This document shows positions 8,415 to 17,353 of a DNA stretch of 35,865 nucleotides, piece after piece (within the stretch, counting starts at the first letter, position 1; each line of letters starts with the position of its first letter). Where the stretch lies: the NCBI RefSeq assembly GCF_013177695.1, contig NZ_WOEY01000102.1, forward strand, positions 1 through 35,865, in the 5' to 3' direction. Both the position numbers and the translations under genes were made by a program. Source of the DNA: Paraburkholderia solitsugae. GTDB taxonomy: Bacteria > Pseudomonadota > Gammaproteobacteria > Burkholderiales > Burkholderiaceae. The notes beneath the pieces are model-generated. The model was not told the origin of the DNA. It saw nothing but the letters and a program-made list of their open reading frames with translations, and did no database searches.

Positions 8415-8420
8415 ATTGTA
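8415..8420 (-). promoter_or_regulatory. Candidate -10 box before aceK
   Basis: TACAAT on the minus strand, about 40 bases upstream of the aceK ATG, in the 86-bp gap after the MerR gene. No matching -35 is seen, so it would need an activator. Otherwise aceK may be read through from the regulator gene. Confidence 0.3.
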
Positions 8421-8460
8421 TCGTCCGGGTGGACCCGCAGCGCATCGCGCCGCTTTCCGC

Positions 8461-8865
8461 TTAGGCGGACCTGGTTTCGCGCGTGCCGCTCTCCAGCAGC
8501 GCTCTCGCTTGGGCTTCGTATTGCGCGAGATCTTCGAGCGTCGCGTTCAGATCTTCCAGTTGACGTTCGAGCACGTCGCGATGGCGCGCCACCGTGGCAA
8601 GGAAGGCGTGCAATTGCGGCACGGTATCGGTCGGCGATTCGTAGACATCGAGCAGATCGCGGATTTCCGACAGCGTGAAGCCGAGCCGCTTGCCGCGCAG
8701 CGTGAGCTTCAGGCGGGTGCGGTCGCGGCCCGAATAGACGCGCCGCAAGCCACTTGATCCCTCACGGCTGGGCGAGAGTAAACCCTGGTCTTCGTAGAAG
8801 CGGATCGCCCGCGGCGTGACGTCGAATTCCCGTGCGAGCTCAGTGATCGTGTATTGCGTGTTCAT
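8461..8865 (-). CDS. MerR-family regulator, LiuR-like
   Basis: A 134-residue MerR protein. The N-terminal winged helix-turn-helix (residues 7-30, TELAREFDVTPRAIRFYEDQG) is followed by the wing and the RGKRLGFTLSEIRDLLD segment, then a dimerising coiled coil. No Cys-rich metal site is seen at the C-terminus, which argues against a metal sensor. The RGKRLGF segment resembles LiuR, the regulator of leucine/isovalerate and branched-chain acyl-CoA catabolism in proteobacteria; I assign this from memory of the family. It is divergent to the MBL-fold gene, and the inverted repeat at 8916-8933 lies between them. Autoregulation and control of both sides are likely. The ligand is unknown, probably an acyl-CoA. 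Confidence 0.85.
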   Translation of the reverse strand: MNTQYTITELAREFDVTPRAIRFYEDQGLLSPSREGSSGLRRVYSGRDRTRLKLTLRGKRLGFTLSEIRDLLDVYESPTDTVPQLHAFLATVARHRDVLERQLEDLNATLEDLAQYEAQARALLESGTRETRSA

Positions 8866-8915
8866 CGGGGCATCCCGTGGCCGGGCAGAAAATCGGATTG
8901 AACGCTAGAATCGAC

Positions 8916-8933
8916 GTTTACGTTATCGTCAAC
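8916..8933. promoter_or_regulatory. LiuR/MerR-type operator in divergent promoter region
   Basis: GTTTACG (8916-8922) and CGTCAAC (8927-8933) form a 7-bp inverted repeat with one mismatch around TTAT. The core resembles the palindrome TTTACGTTAACGTAAA that I recall for LiuR. On the plus strand a TTGAAC at 8898-8903 could be the -35 for the MBL gene. On the minus strand the repeat overlaps TTGACG (8927-8932), which has a weak TCTAGC box 17 bases on. This placement is typical of MerR regulators, which act within the -35/-10 spacer. Confidence 0.6.
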
Positions 8934-9053
8934 TTGATCGAAACGCAACTACGGCGCAATACGGCACCGGTATGTCCCGACCGGGCCGCAACTACGCCAT
9001 CCGGCATCGCATACCTCGCCATGCCGGATGGCCGACGGAGGAAGACACTCACA

Positions 9054-10127
9054 ATGAATGCACTAGAACATCAACTCGACTACCCGTTCACTGACACCCT
9101 GCCCGAAGCGGGCCACACGAGGGAAGTCGCGCCCGGCGTGTTCTGGCTGCGCATGCCGCTGCCCTTCGCGCTCGACCACATCAATCTGTGGCTGCTACGC
9201 GATGAAATCGACGGTCAGCAAGGCTGGACGGTAGTCGACTGCGGGATTGCGTCGGACACGATCAAGGAGAACTGGGAGAAAGTGTTCGACTCCGTGCTCG
9301 ACGGCCTGCCGGTGCTGCGCGTGATCGTCACCCATTGCCATCCGGACCACATCGGCCTTGCGCACTGGATTTGCAGCGGCGGCGAAAAGAAGCGCTGGGA
9401 CGTACGGTTGTGGATGACGCTCGGCGAATACATGCAGGCACGCGTGATGGCGGCTGGCGACGGTTCGAACGCGGGCGGCGAGGGCGCGGCGCAGCACTTC
9501 GCGCGCCATGGTTTGAACGACGAGGCGTCGCTCGAGAAGCTGCGTAATCGCACGAGCTACTACTCGAGCCTCGTGCCGGCGATTCCCGGTCAGTACCGCC
9601 GTCTGCGTGAAGCTGACGGCGTGAAGATCGGCGGCAAGACGTGGCGTGTGGTGACCGGCTTCGGCCATTCGCCGGAACACTGCGCGTTGCATTGCGAAGA
9701 GACGGGCGCGCTGATCTCCGGCGACATGGTGCTGCCGCGTATTTCGACCAACGTCTCGGTGTTCGGCATGGAGCCGGAAGGCTCGCCGCTCGCACTGTAT
9801 CTGGAATCGCTCGGCCGCTACGAGGCGATGCCCGAAAACACGCTCGTGCTGCCGTCGCATGGCAAGCCGTTTCGCGGCGTGCACACGCGTATCAAACAGC
9901 TGCGTGAGCATCATGACGCGCGTCTGGCTGAAGTGCGCGAGGCATGTGCGGAGAAGCCGCGGAGCGCCGCGGATATCGTGCCGCTGATGTTCAAGCGCCA
10001 ACTCGACATCCATCAGATGACATTCGCGCTCGGCGAGGCGTTGGCACACCTGCATCTGCTGTGGCTGGCCGGTGAGTTGAAGCGCACGCAGGATGCGGAT
10101 GGGGTGATCCGGTTCTCGGCGGCTTAA
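9054..10127 (+). CDS. Metallo-beta-lactamase-fold hydrolase
   Basis: A 357-residue MBL-fold protein. The metal motif HCHPDH is at residues 94-99, followed by GHSPEHC (His), SGDMVL (bridging Asp) and PSHG (His). The C-terminal 90 residues form a helical extension as in LACTB2/glyoxalase-II-like members. The ATG at 9054 is chosen because GGAGGAAG stands at 9037-9044 and residues upstream in the open frame have no family character. It probably hydrolyses a thioester, lactone or other ester in the cytoplasm. Divergence from the LiuR-like regulator suggests an acyl-CoA or acyl-thioester substrate, as inference. Confidence 0.88.
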   Translation: MNALEHQLDYPFTDTLPEAGHTREVAPGVFWLRMPLPFALDHINLWLLRDEIDGQQGWTVVDCGIASDTIKENWEKVFDSVLDGLPVLRVIVTHCHPDHIGLAHWICSGGEKKRWDVRLWMTLGEYMQARVMAAGDGSNAGGEGAAQHFARHGLNDEASLEKLRNRTSYYSSLVPAIPGQYRRLREADGVKIGGKTWRVVTGFGHSPEHCALHCEETGALISGDMVLPRISTNVSVFGMEPEGSPLALYLESLGRYEAMPENTLVLPSHGKPFRGVHTRIKQLREHHDARLAEVREACAEKPRSAADIVPLMFKRQLDIHQMTFALGEALAHLHLLWLAGELKRTQDADGVIRFSAA

Positions 10128-10161
10128 CGCTTGGGACAAGCGGCCACGCATCGTCGCGTGG
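10128..10161. terminator. Two hairpins between convergent genes, possible terminator
   Basis: cgcttg/caagcg (10128-10133, 10137-10142; 3-nt loop) and ccacgc/gcgtgg (10144-10149, 10156-10161; 6-nt loop) fill the 34 bases between the MBL and ABC-F stops. Neither has a proper U-run, so termination may be weak or Rho-assisted. Confidence 0.4.
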
Positions 10162-11805
<1,644 letters not shown>

Positions 11806-11831
11806 AAGCACCTCCGAAAATGTGTTACACC

Positions 11832-11866
11832 TTTCGCCCGGCAAGCACAGCTTGCGTGAAGCGAAA
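11832..11866 (-). promoter_or_regulatory. Nested hairpin in the ABC-F leader
   Basis: Outer arms tttcgc (11832-11837) and gcgaaa (11861-11866) enclose a perfect inner stem gcaagc (11841-11846) / gcttgc (11850-11855) with a 3-nt loop. It ends about 16 bases before the Shine-Dalgarno site. An ATG at 11870 opens a frame that overlaps the ABC-F start in another register but has no ribosome-binding site. The structure could control translation or attenuate transcription. Confidence 0.45.
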
Positions 11867-11928
11867 ACATTTAAGGAAGGCTTAGTTGTTCATTTTGGCT
11901 GATGTCCGAAGAGAGTGATCTGTAAAAA

Positions 11929-11958
11929 AGTATAGCAAGCGCAACGGATCGGATGCAA
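11929..11958 (-). promoter_or_regulatory. Candidate ABC-F promoter
   Basis: Minus strand TTGCAT (11953-11958), 18 bases, TATACT (11929-11934). It would give a leader of about 115 bases that includes the nested hairpin. Confidence 0.4.
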
Positions 11959-12022
11959 GCGGGGCGCTGCGGTGCGTTGTCGCGTGCCGATACGCTCTGA
12001 ACCGGGTGACGCACCCGGTGCG

Positions 12023-12056
12023 AAAAAAAACAGACCCGGAGCGTTCGCAGCGGGTC
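12023..12056 (-). terminator. Rho-independent terminator of the peptide-binding protein gene
   Basis: On the minus strand gacccg/cgggtc arms (12033-12038, 12051-12056) close a 12-nt loop, with TG and then eight U residues (A-run 12023-12030). A second perfect hairpin, accgggt/acccggt (12001-12019), lies just beyond. Confidence 0.8.
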
Positions 12057-12097
12057 CGTTTCGTTGCTCAACGTCGAGCGTGGCGTGCACCGTTGTT

Positions 12098-13684
12098 TTA
12101 CTGCACCGCCACCGTTCCAAAGTTCTGCCGTCCGAACGGACTCACGTGATAGCCGCTCACGGTTGTGCGCGTAATCGCCGCCGCGGTCGGGTAACCCAGC
12201 GGAATCCACAGCGCCTGATCGTGGATGATCTGCTGCGCCTGCTCATACGCCTTCGCGCGTTTGGCCTGATCCGGCGTGGTCTTGCCGTCGGCGATCAGCT
12301 TGTCCAGATCCTGATCGCAGAAGCGCGCGAAATTGATCCCAGACTTCACCGCATTGCAACTGAACAGTGGCGACAGATAGTTGTCCGGATCGCCGTTGTC
12401 GCCGGCCCAACCCATGAACAGCGTGTCATGCTGGCCTTGCTTTGCTTGCTTGATCAGCTCGCCCCATTCGATCACCTTCACGTCGGCCTTCACGCCGATC
12501 TTCGCGAAGTCGGCTTGCAGCAGTTCGGCGCCGGCTTTCGGATTCGGGTTCAGCACGCTGCCGTTCGGACGCACCCAGATCGTCGTTTCGAAGCCGTTCG
12601 GATAGCCCGCGACGGCGAGCAGCTTCTTTGCCTTCACCGGATCGTACGGCCATGCCTTGACGGCCTTGTCGTAGCTCCAGGTGTTAGGCGGATACGGGTT
12701 CACGGCCGGCGTCGCGGTGTTGTCGAAGATCGCCTTCAGATAGGTGGTGCGGTCGAACGCCATGTTCAGGGCGGCGCGCACCTTTTGATTGTCGAGCGGC
12801 TTCTTCTGCGTGTTCAGTGCGACGAAGGCGGTCATGAACGCGGGCGTCTGCACGATGGCGAGCGACTTGTCGCTCTTCGCTTCGGCGAGATCCTGCGGCT
12901 TCGGCGACAGCGCGATCTGACATTCGCCCGCTTTGACCTTTTGCGCGCGCACTGTGGCGTCCGGCGTGATCGCGTAGATCAGGCGGTCGATCTTCGGTTT
13001 CGGACCCCAGTACGTCGGGTTCACGTCGTAGCGGATTACCGCGTCTTTGGTGTAGCTCTTCAGCTCGAACGGACCGGTACCGATCGGCTTCGAATTCAGG
13101 TCGACCTGTTGGCCGGCCTTGAGCAACTGGTCGGCGTATTCAGCCGAATAGATCGAGGCGAAACCCATCGTCAGGATCGACACGAAGGTCGCGTCCGGCG
13201 CGTTCAGTTCGAACTTGACGGTGTTGTCGTCGACCTTGCTGATCGATTTGATGAGCTTCGGCAAACCCATCGACTGTGCATGCGGAAAGCCGCTCGCGCC
13301 CGCCACCTTGTGCCACGGATTGCTGTCGTTGAGCATGCGGTCGAACGTGAAGACGACGTCGTCGGCATTCAGCGCGCGAGTGGGCTTGAAGTAGTCGGTG
13401 GTCTGGAACTGCACGTTCGGGCGCAGATGGAACGTGTAGGTGAGGCCGTCGGCGCTCACGTCCCACTTGTCGGCCAGCGAGGGCACGACTTTCTTCGCGG
13501 CCTCGTCGTACGAGACCAACGAATTGAAGATCACGTCGGCGGACGCATTGGTCGTGACGAGTGAGTTGAACTGCACGACATCGAAGCCGTCGGGGCTCGA
13601 CTCGGTACAGACGGTCAGCGGTTTGGCGAGCACGAGCGCGGGCGCCGTGAACAGTACGGCGGCTGCGAGCAGTTTGAAGCGCAT
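12098..13684 (-). CDS. Periplasmic peptide-binding protein, DppA-like (SBP family 5)
   Basis: A 528-residue solute-binding protein. The signal peptide is residues 1-20 (MRFKLL, hydrophobic core, ending VLA) with cleavage before KPLTVC. The family-5 motif ESSPDGFDV, the FTFDRM block and RAALNMAFDR follow in order; GWAGDNGDPDN near the C-terminal third is typical of dipeptide-binding members. It captures di- or oligopeptides (or haem/ALA in some homologues) for an ABC permease. No permease or ATPase gene is adjacent, and the gene is flanked by its own terminator, so it is a lone component here. In some Burkholderia the dpp permease genes lie elsewhere. The ATG at 13684 has GGGAGA before it and directly opens the signal peptide. 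Confidence 0.92.
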   Translation of the reverse strand: MRFKLLAAAVLFTAPALVLAKPLTVCTESSPDGFDVVQFNSLVTTNASADVIFNSLVSYDEAAKKVVPSLADKWDVSADGLTYTFHLRPNVQFQTTDYFKPTRALNADDVVFTFDRMLNDSNPWHKVAGASGFPHAQSMGLPKLIKSISKVDDNTVKFELNAPDATFVSILTMGFASIYSAEYADQLLKAGQQVDLNSKPIGTGPFELKSYTKDAVIRYDVNPTYWGPKPKIDRLIYAITPDATVRAQKVKAGECQIALSPKPQDLAEAKSDKSLAIVQTPAFMTAFVALNTQKKPLDNQKVRAALNMAFDRTTYLKAIFDNTATPAVNPYPPNTWSYDKAVKAWPYDPVKAKKLLAVAGYPNGFETTIWVRPNGSVLNPNPKAGAELLQADFAKIGVKADVKVIEWGELIKQAKQGQHDTLFMGWAGDNGDPDNYLSPLFSCNAVKSGINFARFCDQDLDKLIADGKTTPDQAKRAKAYEQAQQIIHDQALWIPLGYPTAAAITRTTVSGYHVSPFGRQNFGTVAVQ

Positions 13685-14042
13685 AGGATCTCCCATAACA
13701 AGCGCAGTCAGGCAGTGCGTCTGGTTGGTGTGGTTATATTCCGTTGACGGGTGGCGACCGGTCTGGCCGTCGTCTTTATTGTGATACGTTTCCGGCGCTG
13801 GCGCATGGTTTGGCTGCTGCGGTACATGCACGTTCTCGCCTTCGCGAAAGCTTATCGAAGGGTGGTTGCGGCGACAACAATTTAATCCGCATATCCATAT
13901 GGGCAGCGAGAGTTGGTGCGCAGGGGTGCGGCCGCGCACGGTGGCTTCGCCCAGCGTACCGTTCCATGCGACGTGCGGCAGTGTCGCGGCTCATGCGAGT
14001 GTCAGGTGGCGCTACCCGGTGGCCTGGTCTTTGCGCGGGCGC
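13685..14042. other. Spacer of about 360 bp upstream of the peptide-binding gene
   Basis: No gene is supported. It must hold the promoter of the minus-strand binding-protein gene, but no clean -35/-10 pair was found; TATAAC on the minus strand at 13733-13738 is the best -10. An inverted repeat ccttcg/cgaagg (13839-13844, 13856-13861) could be an operator or the hairpin ending the BtuF-like transcript. Confidence 0.4.
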
Positions 14043-14861
14043 TTACGGCGCCGCCGCGCGCCCGAGCAGATAAGCGATGCCGTCAATCGCGCGCACGCCG
14101 TACCATGAGACCAACTCGCCATCGATCAGATCAATCCGTTTCCCAGCCAGACGAGGATCGCGTTTCAGCGCGTCGCAATGCGTTTGCGTGAAGCGATAAG
14201 GCTCGCTGGAGAGCAGTACGCGATCGACGCCCGTAAGCCAGGGCGCGTGATCGAAGTCGAGCGTGGGGTAACGCGCCGCGCCCGCCGCTCCGCCTTCCAC
14301 GTCAGGTAGCGTCTTCCAGTTCGCGAGTCTCAGCATCGCGGCGATATAGGTATCGCGTGCGACTGTCATCCATGGTTCGCGCCAGATCAGATACAGCACG
14401 TTTTGCGACGGAAACACCTGCGCGGCGGCCTCGTGCAGACGCGCTTCGAGTGCCTCGCTCAAGCGTTGCGCTTCTGGCGCGCGGTCGAAGATCGCGCCCA
14501 GCAGTGCGTACAGCGAGAGATTGTCCTGCGGGGTCTGCGGATGGGTGACGACGATATGCGGCACGAACGCGCGCAACTGCTCGACGGTATCGCGCTCGTT
14601 TTCGTCGATATTGACGATCAGATGGGTGGGCCGTAAAGCGCGAATCGCGTCGATATTGACGGCCTTGGTGCCGCCGACCTTGCGTACCTGCCGCACTTTG
14701 TCATGCGGATGCACGCAAAAACCGGTGCGCCCGACGATCTGCCTGTCGAGCCCCAAAGCGAACAGCAATTCGGTGATGCTCGGCACCAGCGACACGATGC
14801 GGGTATCAGCTCCCGCCATTTCGTGCGCGGCGCCGGCTGCATCGACCGCACGCGGCTGCAT
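14043..14861 (-). CDS. BtuF-like helical-backbone substrate-binding protein
   Basis: A 272-residue member of the vitamin B12/iron-siderophore binding-protein family. It shows the opening RIVSLVPSITELLFALGL, the GRTGFCVHP turn, KVGGTKAVNIDAI and a conserved YLIWREPWM strand. No signal peptide or lipobox is visible from the ATG at 14861, or from an internal ATG at 14819. It may therefore be cytoplasmic or the start may be misjudged. No BtuC/BtuD partner is near. It is separated from the SDR stop by 3 bases, so the two are co-transcribed. A cobalamin link to the metH genes about 6 kb away is only suggestive. Confidence 0.8.
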   Translation of the reverse strand: MQPRAVDAAGAAHEMAGADTRIVSLVPSITELLFALGLDRQIVGRTGFCVHPHDKVRQVRKVGGTKAVNIDAIRALRPTHLIVNIDENERDTVEQLRAFVPHIVVTHPQTPQDNLSLYALLGAIFDRAPEAQRLSEALEARLHEAAAQVFPSQNVLYLIWREPWMTVARDTYIAAMLRLANWKTLPDVEGGAAGAARYPTLDFDHAPWLTGVDRVLLSSEPYRFTQTHCDALKRDPRLAGKRIDLIDGELVSWYGVRAIDGIAYLLGRAAAP

Positions 14862-14864
14862 GAT

Positions 14865-15638
14865 TTATTCGGCGACGGCGCGGGGCTTGCGCGGCGCGCG
14901 TTCGAAGGCGAGATCGTAGAGCCAGCGCGGCAGCACATGCAGCAGCATCGCCACGATGCGCATCTGCCACGGGAACACCGCGAAAGCCGTCTGCCGTTCG
15001 ACCGCGCCTGCGACCTTCACCGCGAAGCGGTCGGCGTCCATCAGGAACGGCATGCTGTACGGGTTGTGCTCGGTCATCGGCGTGCGGATATAGCCGGGCG
15101 CGATGGTGACCACGCCGACGCCCAGCGGCCGCATCTCGACGCGCAACGCCTCCAGATACTTGAGCGCGGCTGACTTCGACGCGCTGTACGCGCCCGACCC
15201 CGGCAAACCACGCACGCCGGCGATGCTGGCGATCCCGACCAGCGTGCCTTTCTTCGCGGCGACCATCGCGGCGGCGAACGGCTCAAAGGTGGCGACCATG
15301 CCGAAGTAATTGATATCCATCACTTCGCGGAAGGTGCGCAGATCGCCGTGCCCGGTGACCGCGCCGCGGCTGATACCGGCATTGGCGATCACGATGTCCG
15401 GCAAACCGTGCTGTGCGATGAACTGCGCGGCCGCTTCGGCGAGTGCCTCGCAGTCGCGGACATCGACGGAATAGGTGGAGATGGAATTCTGCGGATGGGA
15501 CTGCTGGAAGGCGGCGAGGGCGTCGCCGCGGCGGGCAACCAGGCCGAGAATCGCGCCGCGCCGCGCATATTCGGCGGCGAGCGCGAGGCCGATGCCACTC
15601 GAAGCGCCGGTAATGAAAACCTTCAGGGGTGAACTCAT
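14865..15638 (-). CDS. SDR-family oxidoreductase
   Basis: A 257-residue classical short-chain dehydrogenase. The TGASSGIG cofactor loop is at 10-17, NAGIS near 86-90, IASIAG with the catalytic Ser, and YSASK with Tyr/Lys near 153-157. ARRGD after beta-2 suggests NADP. The C-terminus carries a hydrophobic, tryptophan-containing stretch (RIVAMLLHVLPRWLYDL), which could sit on a membrane. Homologues of this type are often annotated as DltE/YqjQ-like. Substrate is not predictable. It lies 15 bases downstream of dsbA and 3 bases upstream of the BtuF-like gene. Confidence 0.88.
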   Translation of the reverse strand: MSSPLKVFITGASSGIGLALAAEYARRGAILGLVARRGDALAAFQQSHPQNSISTYSVDVRDCEALAEAAAQFIAQHGLPDIVIANAGISRGAVTGHGDLRTFREVMDINYFGMVATFEPFAAAMVAAKKGTLVGIASIAGVRGLPGSGAYSASKSAALKYLEALRVEMRPLGVGVVTIAPGYIRTPMTEHNPYSMPFLMDADRFAVKVAGAVERQTAFAVFPWQMRIVAMLLHVLPRWLYDLAFERAPRKPRAVAE

Positions 15639-15653
15639 TCCGGCGCCTCGGCT

Positions 15654-16292
15654 TTACATCTTCTTGGCGCGGATCTGCTGCACCAGGTAGTCGAGCACCT
15701 GAATCGTGCCCGGCAGGCTGTCGGTCGCCGCCGGACCGGTTTCATACTTGCCTTGCACGGCGAGCGTCGGCACGCCGTCGATCTTGTAGTCGTCCATCAG
15801 CTTCTTGTCTTTTTGCAGCGCGCTTTGCGTCGAGAACGAGTTGTAGGCGTCCATGTACTTCTTCGGATCGACGCCGTTCTTCGCGAGGAACTTGGCCTGG
15901 TCTTCCGGCGTCAGCAGGTAGTTCTTGTTGACGTGGATTTCATTGAAGACCTTCGGCGTGAGCTGCGTTGCGAGGCCGAGCGCATCGAGCGCGTGATACA
16001 TCTTCGAGTGCGGGATGAAGTCGTCGCGGAAGGCCACCGGCACGCGCTTGAACACCACGTCCGGACCTTGCTTCTTCACCCACGCTTCGAGGTACGGGTT
16101 GAATTCATTGCAGTGCGGGCAACCGTACCAGAAGAATTCGGTGACTTCGATCTTGCCGGCCGGCACGTCCGTAGGTTGCGGCGTGGCCAGCACGGTGTAG
16201 TCCTTGCCGGACATCGGCGCGGCCGGCGATGCATGCGCCGTGGCGGCAACGAGGCCCAGCGAAAGGAACAGAATGCTCAGCAGTTTTTTCAT
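15654..16292 (-). CDS. dsbA: Thiol:disulfide interchange protein DsbA
   Basis: A 212-residue periplasmic oxidoreductase that introduces disulfide bonds into exported proteins. The signal peptide is residues 1-21 (MKKLL, hydrophobic core, AHA). The thioredoxin-fold active site is C58-P-H-C61 in FFWYGCPHCNEF. The cis-proline loop GVPT is near residue 173. Length and the helical insertion match the DsbA/DsbL group. No dsbB is nearby. It lies 184 bases after the SPOR-protein gene and is followed closely by the SDR. Confidence 0.95.
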   Translation of the reverse strand: MKKLLSILFLSLGLVAATAHASPAAPMSGKDYTVLATPQPTDVPAGKIEVTEFFWYGCPHCNEFNPYLEAWVKKQGPDVVFKRVPVAFRDDFIPHSKMYHALDALGLATQLTPKVFNEIHVNKNYLLTPEDQAKFLAKNGVDPKKYMDAYNSFSTQSALQKDKKLMDDYKIDGVPTLAVQGKYETGPAATDSLPGTIQVLDYLVQQIRAKKM

Positions 16293-16476
16293 GTTGTGTT
16301 AACCAAGGTAGGCGGTAAAGCGGTGGCGCCACGCAAATGCCCGTCACCGTTTTCAATGTCGGCGTTAGACGTTCTAGTCGTCCGTTGTGCTTGTCGGTTG
16401 TGTTTGTGACTCGCGCCGCACGCCGATAGTTCAGCGGCGGCGCGTTCCGGCAAATCACCGTTTGTTTATTGTTTGC

Positions 16477-17274
16477 TTATTGCTTCGTAAAGCGGATCAC
16501 GGCGGTATCCACGCCCGCGTCGGACAGACGCTGACGGCTCGAATTCATATCCTCGAATTTCGAGAACGGCCCGATACGCACACGGTAGTACGTCACGCCG
16601 CCTGCATCGCGCTGTGTGACCTTCGATTCGAAACCCTGGAAGGCGAGACGCGCACGCTGCTGCTCGGCGTCGGCCGAGGTCTTGTAGGCACCCACTTGCA
16701 GGAAGTAGCCCGTGTTCGCGTCAGCCGCTGTTGGCGCCGCGCCTGAACCCGGCTTGGCGTTGGCAGTCGTGGTGGCCGTGCTCTTCGGCGCCGAGCCTGC
16801 CGCGGTGGCGGCCGGTGTGCTGGAGCTTTGCGGCTTTTTCACCGGTTCGGTGGCTGTGCCGGTGCCGTTATCCTGCGCGGGCTTCGGTGCGACTGCCGTG
16901 CCGTTCGTATTGCCGCTCGACGGTGGTACTTCGACGATCTGCGGCTCTTCCAGCATGCCGGATTGCGTCTGCGCGTTGGTCTGGCCCGGTGCGGTGTTCG
17001 GCGGCGCCGGTTGCGCGGCTTGCGGGACTGGCTGGCCCGGCGTCTTGCCTTGCAGCGGACGGTTCGGATCGTATTGCTGCGCCTGGCTCGCGCCGGTGTC
17101 AGGCGCCGTGGGCGGCGCGACCTTCGAAACGAACGGCGTAGGTGCACGGGTGATATACAGCGCCACCACTACCGCGATCGCGAGACCGACGATCAGGCCC
17201 AGCACGATGCCGAGAAAAGTCCCCCCGGTTTGTTTCGATTGCGATTGCTTTGTTGTGCGGCGTGGTTTTGCCAT
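16477..17274 (-). CDS. SPOR-domain inner-membrane protein, FtsN-like
   Basis: A 265-residue bitopic protein. A short basic cytoplasmic tail (KPRRTTKQSQSK) is followed by one membrane segment at about 19-42 (GIVLGLIVGLAIAVVVALYI). A long Pro/Gln/Ala-rich periplasmic linker leads to a C-terminal SPOR domain at about 188-265 (GYFLQVGAYKT ... YYRVRIGPF). SPOR domains bind denuded peptidoglycan at the septum, so a divisome role is likely. The ATG at 17274 is preferred to the TTG at 17292 because GCAGGTGA precedes it. It is 79 bases downstream of argS, an arrangement I recall in other Burkholderiales. Confidence 0.9.
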   Translation of the reverse strand: MAKPRRTTKQSQSKQTGGTFLGIVLGLIVGLAIAVVVALYITRAPTPFVSKVAPPTAPDTGASQAQQYDPNRPLQGKTPGQPVPQAAQPAPPNTAPGQTNAQTQSGMLEEPQIVEVPPSSGNTNGTAVAPKPAQDNGTGTATEPVKKPQSSSTPAATAAGSAPKSTATTTANAKPGSGAAPTAADANTGYFLQVGAYKTSADAEQQRARLAFQGFESKVTQRDAGGVTYYRVRIGPFSKFEDMNSSRQRLSDAGVDTAVIRFTKQ

Positions 17275-17353
17275 CGTATGAATCACCTGCAAAAAGAATC
17301 CTGGAACGGCCGTCGATTATAACGACGGCCGCGTGCATGTTGCGCCGGAGGAC

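Noticed and set aside
11972..13564. 530-codon open frame antisense to the peptide-binding protein
   Set aside because: The opposite strand encodes a complete family-5 binding protein with signal peptide.
13744..14191. Overlapping plus-strand frames in the spacer before the BtuF-like gene
   Set aside because: Arg-rich compositions typical of out-of-frame GC-rich DNA, with no start signals.
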